Assembly (NCBI RefSeq): GCF_026672375.1
Contig: NZ_JAPPRA010000001.1
Coordinates: forward strand, 1,550,001 to 1,614,000
Reading direction: 5' to 3'
Source: Caulobacter sp. SL161
Lineage (GTDB): Bacteria > Pseudomonadota > Alphaproteobacteria > Caulobacterales > Caulobacteraceae
Length of the DNA: 64,000 nt
Shown here: one piece after another, positions 19,563 to 28,443 of the stretch
How the letters are laid out: each line of letters begins with the position of its first letter
How positions within the stretch are numbered: position 1 is the stretch's first letter
Position numbers and translations under genes: made by a program
The notes under the pieces: model-generated
Told to the model about the DNA's origin: nothing
What the model saw: only the letters and a program-made list of their open reading frames with translations
The model's database searches: none

Positions 19563-21347
19563 CTACCGCACCGGCATGTCGGCCAGCACCGAGGCGCCGC
19601 CCGGCGTCGAGCGCAGGCGGGCCTTGGCCATTTCGTCGAGGATCGCCTGCGAGCGCGGGTCGCCCAGCACCCAGGCGGCGGCCGCCATGGTCTTGGCCGA
19701 GGTCTCCGAGACGCCGAGGAACTTCTCGAAGGCTTCGAACGGCGAGGCGCCGCCCTGCATGTGCTTGATGCGGATGTCGCCCTTGACCTTGGCCAGCGCC
19801 TTGGCCTTTTCCACCGCCTCGTAATAGCCGCCCAGTTCGTCGACCAGGCCCAGTTGCTTGGCCTGTTCGCCGGTCCAGACGCGACCCTTGGCGATCTCGC
19901 GCACCTTGGCCGGCGGCAGGTTGCGGCCCTCGGCGACGCGGGTGATGAAACCGGCGTAGATCCGGTCCATCCAGCCGGCGAACTTGGCGCGTTGCTCGGG
20001 CGTGAAGCCCTCGGCCGAACCGAAGGCCTGCGAATAGTCGCCGCCGACGTGCAGGTCCTTGGTGTCGACGCCGAAGCGCGCCAGGGCCTCGCCGATGGCG
20101 AACTTGCCGCCGTAGACGCCGATAGAGCCGGTCAGGGTCGAGGGCTGGGCGATGATCGAGTCGGCCTGGCTGGAGATCCAGTAGCCGCCCGAGGCCGCAT
20201 AGGTCCCCATGCTGACCACGACCGGCTTGCCGGCCTTCTTGGCCTCTTGCAGGGCCGCCAGGATCTGTTCGGACGCCGTATCCGACCCGCCCGGCGAGGA
20301 GACTCGGAAGACGATCGCCTTGACGTCCTTGTCCTCGGTCGCGTTCCGGAACGCTTGGGCCACGTCGTCGGAATAGACATTGCTGTCGCCGCCGAACGGC
20401 GAGGCGCTGGCGTCGGTGCCGGTGATGATCGCGCCCTCGGCGCCGATCACCGCGATGGCCGGGCCGCTTTTCACGGCGGTGGGCTTCGAGCGCGAGGCGT
20501 AGTCGTCGAAGTCGAGCAGCTTGGCGCCCTTGCCGGCCTTCTCCAGGGCGAAGGCCTGGATGTCGCTGACCTGGCCGACCTTGTCGATCAGCCCCTTGGC
20601 CTGGGCTTCCTGAGCGATATAGGGGCCGCCTTCCAGCGTCTTCATCAGCTTGGTCGGATCCTGCTTGCGATCGACCGCGGCGCTGGTCAGGGCCGTACGA
20701 TAGACCGAGCCCATCCACGACAACGTCGATTCCCGGTGGGCGGGCGTATAGTCGCTGTGAAGATAAGGATTGACCGCGTTCTTGTACTCATAGCGCTGCT
20801 CGTACTCGGCCTTGACGCCGTACTTGTCGAAGAAGCGCTTGAAGAACATCGACTCTGACGAGATGCCGACGGCCTGGAAACTTGAGTCAGGCTGCATCCA
20901 GAACTCGCTGGTGGCCGCGCCCAGCATATAGGTCGAGGTCACCATCCCGGAGGGGTAGAGGCCCTGGCTGTGGGCGTAGATCGGCTTCTTGCCCACCTCG
21001 CGGAAGTGCTTGAACGCCAGGCGCAGCTCGTCGGCGGCGGCCGGGGCGACGCCGCCCTCAGGCAGGCGCACCAGGATGGCCTTGACCTTGTCGTCCTTCT
21101 CGGCGCGGCGCAGGGTTTCGATGACCGAGATCACCGAGCCGCCGCTGGAGCCGAAGGCCGCGAAGGGGCTCTTGGGCTCCTGATCCGAAAGACCGCTGCG
21201 CAGGTCCAGTTGCAGGACGGCATGGGCCGGGACGGGCGCAGGTCGCGCAGCGCCGGCGGCCATCGCGATCAACAGGAACGGCACTCCGACCACGAAGAGG
21301 AGAAGGCCGACGAACACGCCGGCGACGGTCAGGAAGAACTGCTTCAT
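19563..21347 (-). CDS. sppA: Signal peptide peptidase SppA, long (67K) type
   Basis: The ATG at 21347 (AGGA upstream) gives 594 residues, close to the long bacterial SppA. An N-terminal membrane anchor is obvious ([21 protein letters not shown]). The duplicated ClpP-like fold is complete. The catalytic Lys is in the [10 protein letters not shown] context of the N-terminal half, and the nucleophile Ser is in [16 protein letters not shown] of the C-terminal half, preceded by [13 protein letters not shown]. The enzyme degrades cleaved signal peptides in the inner membrane. It is followed at 29 bp by the sulfotransferase gene. Confidence 0.95.
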   Translation of the reverse strand: MKQFFLTVAGVFVGLLLFVVGVPFLLIAMAAGAARPAPVPAHAVLQLDLRSGLSDQEPKSPFAAFGSSGGSVISVIETLRRAEKDDKVKAILVRLPEGGVAPAAADELRLAFKHFREVGKKPIYAHSQGLYPSGMVTSTYMLGAATSEFWMQPDSSFQAVGISSESMFFKRFFDKYGVKAEYEQRYEYKNAVNPYLHSDYTPAHRESTLSWMGSVYRTALTSAAVDRKQDPTKLMKTLEGGPYIAQEAQAKGLIDKVGQVSDIQAFALEKAGKGAKLLDFDDYASRSKPTAVKSGPAIAVIGAEGAIITGTDASASPFGGDSNVYSDDVAQAFRNATEDKDVKAIVFRVSSPGGSDTASEQILAALQEAKKAGKPVVVSMGTYAASGGYWISSQADSIIAQPSTLTGSIGVYGGKFAIGEALARFGVDTKDLHVGGDYSQAFGSAEGFTPEQRAKFAGWMDRIYAGFITRVAEGRNLPPAKVREIAKGRVWTGEQAKQLGLVDELGGYYEAVEKAKALAKVKGDIRIKHMQGGASPFEAFEKFLGVSETSAKTMAAAAWVLGDPRSQAILDEMAKARLRSTPGGASVLADMPVR

Positions 21348-21520
21348 CGGAGGTCCTGCTTGCGAAACCGCCGCTAAGCTAACCGCTGTTGGGGTTGCAA
21401 CCAAATGAAGAGCGCGCAACGTGGGGCGCTTTTGTGCTGGGGAACGCCAAGCGCCGCTTTCGCGGCGCCGAGGGCTTTGTTTTTAGAGGATTTTCCCGCC
21501 TCTGGCTGGCGGGGAGGAAA

Positions 21521-21597
21521 TGGTCGGAGTGGCAGGATTTGAACCTGCGACCCCTGCGTCCCGAACGCAGTGCTCTACCAGACTGAGCCACACTCCG
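21521..21597 (-). tRNA. tRNA-Pro (CGG)
   Basis: A 77-nt cloverleaf lies on the reverse strand. The acceptor CGGAGTG pairs with CACTCCG, the discriminator is A, and CCA is encoded. The anticodon stem CTGCG/CGCAG encloses loop TTCGGGA with anticodon CGG (codon CCG). The T-loop is GTTCAAATC. It is separated from sppA by about 170 bp. Confidence 0.96.
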
Positions 21598-21761
21598 ACT
21601 TGGAGGCCGGCCTTATAGGTGGGTGTTCCGGGGGGCGCAAGCGCCTTTTTTCAGGTTGGTCGGGAGGCCTGAAAAAAGTTCTGAAAAGGTCGTTGCATCC
21701 GTCCGAGTCGTGAGCTATCTCCACCGCCTCGCCGGGCCCCGAGGGGTCTCGCCGTTCCTGC

Positions 21762-21835
21762 TGGGGAATGGTGTAATGGTAACACTGCGGTTTTTGGTAC
21801 CGTCATTCTAGGTTCGAGTCCTAGTTCCCCAGCCA
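21762..21835 (+). tRNA. tRNA-Gln (TTG)
   Basis: A 74-nt cloverleaf has acceptor TGGGGAA/TTCCCCA, discriminator G and encoded CCA. The anticodon stem GCGGT/ACCGT encloses loop TTTTGGT with anticodon TTG (codon CAA). The T-loop is GTTCGAGTC. It is divergent from tRNA-Pro, 164 bp away. Confidence 0.96.
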
Positions 21836-21888
21836 CTTCTCCTCATCATTTGCTCTGGATGCCGAAGTCCTTACAGACCACGGCGCTT

Positions 21889-22003
21889 TAGAGCGTGACG
21901 CCGAAAGTGGGAACCGGTTTCGGCGCGGGTCACGCTACAAGCCTTTGATTTCGAGCCTCGTGATCGCGTCGAAACGATCCCGTTTTAACGCGCGAGGCTC
22001 TAA
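21889..22003. repeat. Tandem TAGAGC-type hairpins, family C
   Basis: There are two adjoining hairpins. One runs from TAGAGCGTGACGCCGAAA to the GTCACGCTA near 21937. The second runs from GAGCCTCG near 21955 to CGAGGCTCTAA ending at 22003. They fill most of the 301-bp gap between tRNA-Gln and the exporter operon. The remaining 130 bp before 22137 show no further feature beyond a plausible promoter zone. Confidence 0.65.
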
Positions 22004-22136
22004 GCGCTTGCATCCGCAGCAAGTGCGACTGCGTAGTAAGGCCCAGAGGGACCGCCCGCAGGTTGCGCGGGTGGCGGCGCGACGTGGGGGAAAGCACACC
22101 CTCAGCCTGTCGCAGGGGCGATTGCGGTAAAGAGAC

Positions 22137-23213
22137 ATGATGCGGGCGACATCGAGGCTTGTTGTTTTCCTCGCGGCGGCGATCCTGGCGGTCGCCGTGG
22201 TGGCGTGGTTTGTGATGTCGCGACGGCCGCCGGAAGCCGCCGTTCTCGAGATCAGGCCCGCGACGATCGAGCAGGCCCTGTCCGTGGTCGGCCGCGTGCG
22301 TCCGCTGGAGCTGGTGCAGGTCGCCTCGCCCAATTCCGGACAGATCGTGCGCCTGTTGCATGACGAAGGCGACCGCGTGGCGGCCGGCGATCCGCTCGCC
22401 GTGGTGCTGGCGACGGTGGAGCAGGCGCAGACAGTGGTCGATGTGGCGCGCGAGCGGGCGGCGCGGGCCGCCGCCGCCGAGGCGCGGCTCAACTACCAGC
22501 GGGTCAAGACGCTGTATGATCAGGGCTTCGCGGCCAAGGCCGCGCTGGACGCCGCCCGGGCGGGACTGGACACCGCCCAGGCCAATGTCGCGGCGGCCTC
22601 CGCCGGGGTGCGGGCCTCGGCTGAACGCGCCCAGGAGTTCGTCATCCGCGCCCCGATGGCCGGGGTGGTGTTGTTCCGGCCGATCGACAACGGCCAGGTC
22701 GTTTCGGCGGGCCAGACGCTGTTCGAACTGGGCTCGTCCACCGGGGTCGAGATCCGCGCCGAGGTGGAAGAGGTCTATGCCGACGCCCTGCGGCCGGGCC
22801 AGGTTGCGCGCGCGGCGCTGTCGGGGTCCTCGACGATCTTTCCCGCCCGCGTGACCGAGGTTTCCCCGCGAGTGGACTCCAGCACCGGCGGGCGTTCGGT
22901 GCGGTTGGCGGCCGAGGGCGACCAGGACCTTTCCCCGGGGCGTTCGGTCGACGTGACCATCGTCGTCAGGCAGCGGCCCGGCGCAATCGTGATCCCACGC
23001 GCGGCCGTGCTGGACGCCACCGCCGCGCCCAAGGTCCATGTGGTCGACGCGGGCGACATCGTTCGGGCGCGACCGATCACCGTGACGCGGTGGCCCTCGG
23101 TCAACGCCATTGTCGAAAGCGGTCTACGGGCGGGGGACAGGGTCGTTCTGGAGCCGGCGGCTGTGAAGTCTGGCGCCCAGGTCACCCCCGTCGCCGCCAA
23201 GCCGGACCGCTGA
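22137..23213 (+). CDS. HlyD/MacA-type periplasmic adaptor subunit of an ABC exporter
   Basis: The protein has 358 residues from an ATG at 22137 preceded by AAAGAGA. One N-terminal membrane helix (RLVVFLAAAILAVAVVAWFVM) anchors it. The first lipoyl half (VVGRVRPLELVQVASPNSGQIVR) is followed by an alpha-hairpin (QAQTVVDVARERAARAAAAEARL), the second lipoyl half (FVIRAPMAGVVLF) and a beta-barrel domain. It is the first gene of a three-gene operon with a permease (4-bp gap) and an ATPase, the MacA/DevB-DevC-DevA arrangement. No outer-membrane partner is encoded nearby. The cargo is unknown. Confidence 0.9.
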   Translation: MMRATSRLVVFLAAAILAVAVVAWFVMSRRPPEAAVLEIRPATIEQALSVVGRVRPLELVQVASPNSGQIVRLLHDEGDRVAAGDPLAVVLATVEQAQTVVDVARERAARAAAAEARLNYQRVKTLYDQGFAAKAALDAARAGLDTAQANVAAASAGVRASAERAQEFVIRAPMAGVVLFRPIDNGQVVSAGQTLFELGSSTGVEIRAEVEEVYADALRPGQVARAALSGSSTIFPARVTEVSPRVDSSTGGRSVRLAAEGDQDLSPGRSVDVTIVVRQRPGAIVIPRAAVLDATAAPKVHVVDAGDIVRARPITVTRWPSVNAIVESGLRAGDRVVLEPAAVKSGAQVTPVAAKPDR

Positions 23214-23217
23214 TCCC

Positions 23218-24423
23218 GTGTTCGCGTTCAAGGTCGCCCGGCGCTACCTGTTGTCCAACCCCTCGCAGACCCTGCTGCTGATCGCGGGGGTCGCCCTGGG
23301 GGTGACGGTCTTCATCTTCATCACCGCCCTGATCGCGGGTCTGGCCGTGCGGCTGACCGATCAGGTGACCGGCAACAGCGCCCATGTCAGCCTGCAGCCG
23401 GCCACGCGCGTGGCCCGGGTGCTGGCGGGGCCGGACCTGCCGGTCGAGTCGGTGGCCCTGGTCTCGACCTTCCAGCGCCAGCAGATCCGCGACTGGCCGA
23501 TGGTGATCGACTTGCTGCGCGCCAATCCCGAGGTGTCGGCGATCAGCCCGCAGATTTCCGGCAGCGCCTTCCTGGTCAAGAGCGAGGCGGTCGCGCCGGT
23601 GGCGGTGCTGGGCGTGGAGCCACAGGGGATCGACGCCATTTCCCGCATCACGCCCAACATCATCGAGGGTGACGGCGATCTCGGCGCCAACGGTCTGTTG
23701 ATCGGCGTCCGCATGGCCGAGGAGCTGGGCCTGGGCGCGGGGCAGTCGGTCCTGCTGCGCACCGAGCGCGGCGTGGAGCGGCAGCTGACCGTCCGAGGCG
23801 TATTCCGCACCGGGCTGCAAAGTCTGGACGAGCGCGTCGCCTTCCTGTCGCTGCAGACCGCAAGGCCGCTGTTCGACCTGCCGGAGGGCGTGACCAATAT
23901 CGAGGTCAAGCTGAAGGATCCCCAGGACGCCCGCGCCACGGCCCGCTTTCTGGGCGAGGCGACGGGCCTGCGCGCGACGCCCTGGCAAGAGAAGAATGTC
24001 GGCCTTGAGGACGCCCTGAAGGCGCAAGGGCAGACCGGCACGATGATCCAGATCTTCTCGCTGATCTCGATCATCATCGGCGTGGCCAGCGCGCTTGTGC
24101 TGTCGGCCTACCGGCGGCGCAGTGAGGTCGGGATCATGCGGGCGTTCGGTGTGCCCGGCGGGTTCATCCTCTGGGTCTTTCTGCTGCAAGGCCTGTTGAT
24201 CGGCCTGGTCGGTGCGCTGATCGGCTGCGCCTCAGGCTATGGCCTGTGCATCTGGCTCGAGAGCATCACCCGACCCGACGGCACATCCATCCTGCCCATC
24301 GCGCCCCGGCAGGGCGGCTATGCGGCGGCGCTGGTGCTTACCACCCTGGGCGCGGTGATCGCCTCCATCCTGCCCGCGCGCTCAGCGTCGAAGATCGATC
24401 CGCTGGAGGCCATTCAGCAATGA
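23218..24423 (+). CDS. FtsX/MacB-like ABC transporter permease
   Basis: The protein has 401 residues from a GTG at 23218, four bases after the adaptor stop. The topology is DevC/LolC-like. There is one N-terminal helix (TLLLIAGVALGVTVFIFITALIAG), a large periplasmic domain (about residues 48-265), then three helices in an FtsX domain. These carry the coupling segment SAYRRRSEVGIMRAFGVPGGF and the C-terminal LPARSASKIDPLEAIQQ. Its stop overlaps the ATPase start (ATGA), so translation is probably coupled. Confidence 0.92.
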   Translation: MFAFKVARRYLLSNPSQTLLLIAGVALGVTVFIFITALIAGLAVRLTDQVTGNSAHVSLQPATRVARVLAGPDLPVESVALVSTFQRQQIRDWPMVIDLLRANPEVSAISPQISGSAFLVKSEAVAPVAVLGVEPQGIDAISRITPNIIEGDGDLGANGLLIGVRMAEELGLGAGQSVLLRTERGVERQLTVRGVFRTGLQSLDERVAFLSLQTARPLFDLPEGVTNIEVKLKDPQDARATARFLGEATGLRATPWQEKNVGLEDALKAQGQTGTMIQIFSLISIIIGVASALVLSAYRRRSEVGIMRAFGVPGGFILWVFLLQGLLIGLVGALIGCASGYGLCIWLESITRPDGTSILPIAPRQGGYAAALVLTTLGAVIASILPARSASKIDPLEAIQQ

Positions 24424-25124
24424 CCAACGTGATCGAAGCGCGGGGGATCGAGAAAGTCTTCCACAACGGTGATGAGGAAACCCGCGTCCTGAAAGGCATC
24501 GACCTGACGCTAGGCCAGGGCGAGCTGGTGGCCATGGTCGGGGCGTCCGGATCGGGCAAGTCGACCCTGTTGTCGATCATCGGCCTTCTGCTGCGTCCTA
24601 CCGCCGGCGCCCTGAGCATCAGCGGCGAGCGGGTCGATGATCTGTCCGAGCGGATGCGCGCGCGCTTCCGCAATCAGCGCCTAGGCTTTGTCTTTCAGTT
24701 CCACCATCTGCTGCCCGACTTCACGGCGATGGAGAACGTCGCCTTTCCGGCCGCCGCGCCGGGCGGGGGCATCTCGCGGGCGATGCGCACGCGGGCGCGC
24801 GATCTTCTGGCGCGCGTGGGCCTGGAAGACCGGATCGACTTTCCCGCCGCGCGGCTCTCGGGCGGGCAGAAGCAGCGCGTCGCCATCGCGCGCGCCTTGA
24901 TGAACCGGCCCGACCTGATCATCGCCGACGAACCGACCGGGAACCTGGACCGAGAGTCGGCGGATCGCGTTCTGGACCTGATGCGCGAGGTCAATCGGGA
25001 GGAGGGCGCGACCTTCCTGATCTGCACCCATGATGACGGTGTGGCGGCGCGATGTGGCCGTCGCCTGACCTTGAGTGACGGCAGGCTGACTTCGAACGTC
25101 CGCGATCCTGGCGGCTTTTCCTAA
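24420..25124 (+). CDS. ABC transporter ATP-binding protein (MacB/LolD/DevA-like)
   Basis: The ATG at 24420 overlaps the permease stop and gives 234 residues; the longer upstream frame is rejected because it would lie inside the permease. It has Walker A GASGSGKST, a Q-loop FQFHHLLPDFTAMENV (the LolD/MacB hallmark), signature LSGGQKQRVAIARAL, Walker B LIIADEPTG and switch His in CTHDD. It energises the adaptor/permease complex at the inner membrane. It is the last gene of the operon; no strong terminator was seen directly after it. Confidence 0.95.
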   Translation: MTNVIEARGIEKVFHNGDEETRVLKGIDLTLGQGELVAMVGASGSGKSTLLSIIGLLLRPTAGALSISGERVDDLSERMRARFRNQRLGFVFQFHHLLPDFTAMENVAFPAAAPGGGISRAMRTRARDLLARVGLEDRIDFPAARLSGGQKQRVAIARALMNRPDLIIADEPTGNLDRESADRVLDLMREVNREEGATFLICTHDDGVAARCGRRLTLSDGRLTSNVRDPGGFS

Positions 25125-25451
25125 GGCGTCTGTCGCCTGTGGGCGGCTTGCTGCATTGTGACGTCAAGCGCGGCGAGGGTGCGACGTATTCATCGAATAG
25201 CGTTATGTAGCCTCAAGTCCAGTTCGCGGTTGCGAGATAGAGGCGCGCCCGGCGGGGTTTAGGCTGCTGTACCGCTCGTGATCGCCGGGTGTTCATCGAT
25301 TTAATTGCCCGAATTTTCGCCATGTCGTTGGCGATCAACACGCCGCAATTGTTACAGCAATTCACGAAGCAAGTTTGATTTCAGTTTCAAACTACTTGTT
25401 TTTCTGAGGCGACCGTGTAATCCCGGATACAAGGGGAACGGAGTTTTGAAC
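25125..25451 (+). promoter_or_regulatory. Long AT-richer leader of the first mucR gene
   Basis: This 327-bp gap holds no ORF with credible coding features. Its second half is AT-rich with several TpA steps, typical of MucR-autoregulated promoters. It contains an inverted repeat with 7-bp arms AGTTTGA/TCAAACT around 8 bases at 25372-25393, about 60 bp before the start codon. MucR binding here is inferred from family behaviour, not shown. Confidence 0.5.
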
Positions 25452-25880
25452 GTGGAAGATAAAGCTACCCTAATCGAGCTTACTGCTGAAATCGTCGCCA
25501 ACTATGTGGCCAATAATTCGACGCCGGTGTCGGAACTTCCGGCCCTGATCCGGGCGACGCATGATGCGCTGGCCGGCATTGGCTCGCCGCCGGCGCCGAC
25601 GGTTGAAGTGGTGACCAAGGCTACGCCGGCCCAGATCCGCAAAAGCATCACGCCTGAGGCGCTGATCAGCTTCGAGGACGGCAAGCCCTACAAGACGCTG
25701 AAGCGTCACCTGACCACCCACGGCATGACCGTGGCCGAATACAAGGCCAAGTGGGGCCTGCCCAACGACTATCCGACGACCGCGCCCGCCTACAGCGAAG
25801 CGCGCTCGCAGATGGCTAAGGCCCTGGGCCTGGGCCAGGGTGGCCGCAAGGGCAAGACGACCCGCGGCCGCAAGGGCTGA
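25452..25880 (+). CDS. mucR1: MucR/Ros family transcriptional regulator, first paralogue
   Basis: The GTG at 25452 gives 142 residues and the same MED-start as the second paralogue; a TTG two codons upstream is possible. The N-terminal half (LIELTAEIVANYVANNSTPV) is the oligomerisation region. The C-terminal half is the Ros/MucR zinc-finger domain (SITPEALISFEDG, KTLKRHLTTHGMTVAEYKAKWGL) with a basic tail. The normal first zinc ligand Cys is Ser73; Asp76, His86 and His90 are kept. In Caulobacter, MucR1/MucR2 are known repressors of G1-phase promoters acting with SciP and CtrA. The paralogue numbering here is assumed from gene order. A terminator follows. Confidence 0.9.
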   Translation: MEDKATLIELTAEIVANYVANNSTPVSELPALIRATHDALAGIGSPPAPTVEVVTKATPAQIRKSITPEALISFEDGKPYKTLKRHLTTHGMTVAEYKAKWGLPNDYPTTAPAYSEARSQMAKALGLGQGGRKGKTTRGRKG

Positions 25881-25906
25881 TCGCTTACAGCGCTTGAAAA
25901 GACGGG

Positions 25907-25933
25907 AAGGGGACGCGGCGGCGTCCCCTTTTT
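25907..25933 (+). terminator. Rho-independent terminator after mucR1
   Basis: A perfect 10-bp stem AAGGGGACGC/GCGTCCCCTT with loop GGCG continues into a TTTTT run. It lies 26 bp after the mucR1 stop codon. Confidence 0.85.
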
Positions 25934-26000
25934 CGTGTCTGCTTGTCTGGGTCCGCCTGTCTGCAGCCTGAGCGTCTGCGCGGCTCCCGGGCGAGCGATG

Positions 26001-27818
26001 TCAGGCCGCGCCGCGCGTGTCCACGGCGGCTTCGTCAGCGTCAGCGAGAACATCTGCCAACACTTCCAGAAGCTTCGGCACCTCGACGGGCTTGGGAACG
26101 ACGGCGTCCATGCCCGCCTGCACATACAAGGAGCGCTCATGGGGCAGCACGCTGGCGGTCACTGCGACCACGGGCGTGCGGACTCGGCCACCTTGGCGCT
26201 CGCCCTCTCGGATCACCTGGCAGGCCTGGAGGCCGTCCATCTCGGGCATGTGGATGTCCATCAGGATGACGTCCCAGCGGTCCTGCTCCCACATCGCCAC
26301 CGCATCGCGGCCGTCCACGGCGAAATGGGCGTCGGCGCCCAGATGTCCCAGCAGGGTCAGCAAGACCGCGCGATTGGTCTGGTTGTCGTCGACCACCAGG
26401 ATTCGCGGCGCGGCGTCCTCATCCGCTGATGCGGGCGCCAGCGCCGGTGCGGGCGGGGCGGCCACGGCGGGCGGTGGGTCGCTCCGGGCCATGGGCAAAG
26501 TCAGCTCGAAGCAAGCGCCGCCCTCGGCCGGCGCCAGGAAGCTGATCTCTCCGCCCATCAGCTCGGCCAGCGACTTGCAGATCGCCAGCCCCAGACCCGA
26601 TCCGCCCACGCGCCGCGTGCTGGAGCTGTCGAGCTGGGCGAACTTGGTGAACAACCGCTCGCGCTGAGCCTCGGGAATTCCGACACCGGTGTCCAGCACG
26701 CGCACGACGAGGCCTTGATCGTCGCCGTCCAGGGTGACGCGCACCGCGCCGCTGTCCGTGAACTTGATGGCGTTGGAAATCAGGTTCGACAGCACCTGGC
26801 GCAACCGCTCGCCGTCGCCCTGGCGCCACCCGGCGACTGTTGGCGAGACCTCCAGACTGAAGTCCAGATGCTTGTCGCGGGCCAGGCCGCCATAGAGCAG
26901 GTGCAGCGTGTTCATCTGGGCGGTGAGATCGAAGGGGCCCTCGACGATCTCCATCTTGCCATCCTCGATGCGCGAGACGTCCAGGATGGTGTTGATCAGG
27001 CTAAGCAGGGACTGGCCCGAGGCGGTGATCGTTTCCAGGCGCCGACGCTGATCGACCTGCAGCTCTCCCGAGGCCATGATCTGGGCCATGCCCAGCACGC
27101 CGTTCAGGGGCGTGCGGATCTCGTGGCTAATGGTGGCCAGGAACTCGGACTTGGCGCGGTTGGCCTTCTCGGCGGCCAGCGCCAGGGCCTGGGCCTCGGT
27201 GCGCAGGCGACGGTTCTCGGTCAGCTCCCGCTCGAGCTCGTCATTGAGCGCCTGACTGGCCAGACGCGCGCGCACCTCGCGGCCGACCACGCCCCGCATC
27301 AGGGTCGACATGCCGACCGCCGCGAAGGCTCCGGCCAGGCCGATGAAGAGGTACTGGTTGACCATATCGCCCGGCGCGCCGCGCGCGATGAAGACCAGGC
27401 TGACGAGCGCGGCGCCAACGCTGACATTGGCCACACGGCGGCTCGGCGCCGAGGTGGCGAAGACCAGCGCCAGCAGCACGAAGTAGATCAGCTTCTGCGG
27501 CTCGAGGTGAAACAGGTGGTAGGCGGTCACGTGCCCCAGAAAGAGCGCGTTCATCCCCAGGACCAGCCACTCCAGGTGGCCGCCCACGATCCGACGCCGC
27601 CGCAACAGAAACCACGCGCCGAACGCATAGATCGCGGTGGCCCCGGTCAGGCCCGTCAGCATGACGAGGGTGAGGCCCGTCTCGTAGAACGGATGGGCGA
27701 TGGCGATCAGCGAATTGTAGATGGCGGCCGCCAGCAGATAGCCACGCGCGATCGGCACGTAGGCTTCTGTCAGGGCGATCCTGACAAGCCGCGAGTCTTC
27801 ACCTTTCGACGGCGCCAA
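26001..27818 (-). CDS. Membrane hybrid histidine kinase with C-terminal receiver
   Basis: The protein has 605 residues from a TTG at 27818. Six hydrophobic helices occupy residues about 20-180 with no obvious extracytoplasmic sensor, then a coiled segment. The HisKA domain has His in ISHEIRTPLNG. The HATPase motifs are NLISNAIKF, DTGVGIP and GGSGLGLAI. A Pro/Ala linker leads to a receiver with VVDDNQTN, phospho-Asp in ILMDIHMPEMDG and KPV. The architecture matches the kinase at 7434, so the two are probably paralogues. It has no partner regulator in the neighbourhood. Confidence 0.93.
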   Translation of the reverse strand: MAPSKGEDSRLVRIALTEAYVPIARGYLLAAAIYNSLIAIAHPFYETGLTLVMLTGLTGATAIYAFGAWFLLRRRRIVGGHLEWLVLGMNALFLGHVTAYHLFHLEPQKLIYFVLLALVFATSAPSRRVANVSVGAALVSLVFIARGAPGDMVNQYLFIGLAGAFAAVGMSTLMRGVVGREVRARLASQALNDELERELTENRRLRTEAQALALAAEKANRAKSEFLATISHEIRTPLNGVLGMAQIMASGELQVDQRRRLETITASGQSLLSLINTILDVSRIEDGKMEIVEGPFDLTAQMNTLHLLYGGLARDKHLDFSLEVSPTVAGWRQGDGERLRQVLSNLISNAIKFTDSGAVRVTLDGDDQGLVVRVLDTGVGIPEAQRERLFTKFAQLDSSSTRRVGGSGLGLAICKSLAELMGGEISFLAPAEGGACFELTLPMARSDPPPAVAAPPAPALAPASADEDAAPRILVVDDNQTNRAVLLTLLGHLGADAHFAVDGRDAVAMWEQDRWDVILMDIHMPEMDGLQACQVIREGERQGGRVRTPVVAVTASVLPHERSLYVQAGMDAVVPKPVEVPKLLEVLADVLADADEAAVDTRGAA

Positions 27819-27891
27819 GCCTGAGCCCCGATCCTCTGTTCTGCGAACATCGTGTGTGGCGACAAGTTAAGGGCTGATTTGACAGCGCTGG

Positions 27892-28443
27892 CTAGACGCC
27901 GCTCAGACTCATCCCAAGCGTGTCTGGCGGGGTTGCTCCACCGCCGTTCAGGGGGCGCTGCATCCAGACGAGGTCCACCCAGCGGCCGAACTTGTGGCCC
28001 ATATTCGGGAAAACGCCTTTCTTTTCAAAGCCAAGAGCGGCGTGCAGGCCTATGGAGGCGGCGTTGTCGCTGTCGCCGATGACTGCGCACATTTGTCGCA
28101 GGCCCAAAGTCTCACAGGTGGTGATCAGGGCCGACAACAACGCCTTGCCGACCCCCGCGCCGACCGCCTCGGGCGAGACATAGACGCTGTCCTCGACGGT
28201 GTAGCGATAGGCCGCGCGCAGACGGAACGGGCCTGCGTAGCAATAGCCCACAACCTTGCTGTCCAGCTCGGCGACCAGATAGGGCAGGCCGCGCTCGAGG
28301 AAACCCTGGCGCCGGCGCGCCATTTCGGCCGCGTCGGGCGGGATCTCCTCGAACGTGCCTAGACCATTGAGCACGTTCCAGCCGTAGATGGCTGTAATGG
28401 CCGGGATGTCGGCGTCGGTCGACGCCCGGATCACAACGCTCAC
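27892..28443 (-). CDS. GNAT acetyltransferase, phosphinothricin acetyltransferase-like
   Basis: The GTG at 28443 overlaps the stop of the upstream oligopeptidase gene (GTGA) and gives 183 residues; a TTG four codons earlier is less likely. It opens IRASTDADIPAITAIYGWNV and contains GTFEE near residue 30, the acetyl-CoA loop SVYVSPEAVGAGVGKALL, DNAASIGLHAALGFEKKGV and the C-terminal GRWVDLVWMQRPL. All are hallmarks of the Pat/Bar (YncA/MnaT-like) group. Such enzymes usually acetylate amino-acid-like substrates such as methionine sulfoximine. It is translationally coupled to ptrB. Confidence 0.9.
   Translation of the reverse strand: MSVVIRASTDADIPAITAIYGWNVLNGLGTFEEIPPDAAEMARRRQGFLERGLPYLVAELDSKVVGYCYAGPFRLRAAYRYTVEDSVYVSPEAVGAGVGKALLSALITTCETLGLRQMCAVIGDSDNAASIGLHAALGFEKKGVFPNMGHKFGRWVDLVWMQRPLNGGGATPPDTLGMSLSGV

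Noticed and set aside
19534..20718. N-terminal extension of the sulfotransferase frame up to 20718
   Set aside because: It lies wholly within sppA in another frame and is Arg/Gly-rich. The ATG at 19533 starts the recognisable TPR protein.
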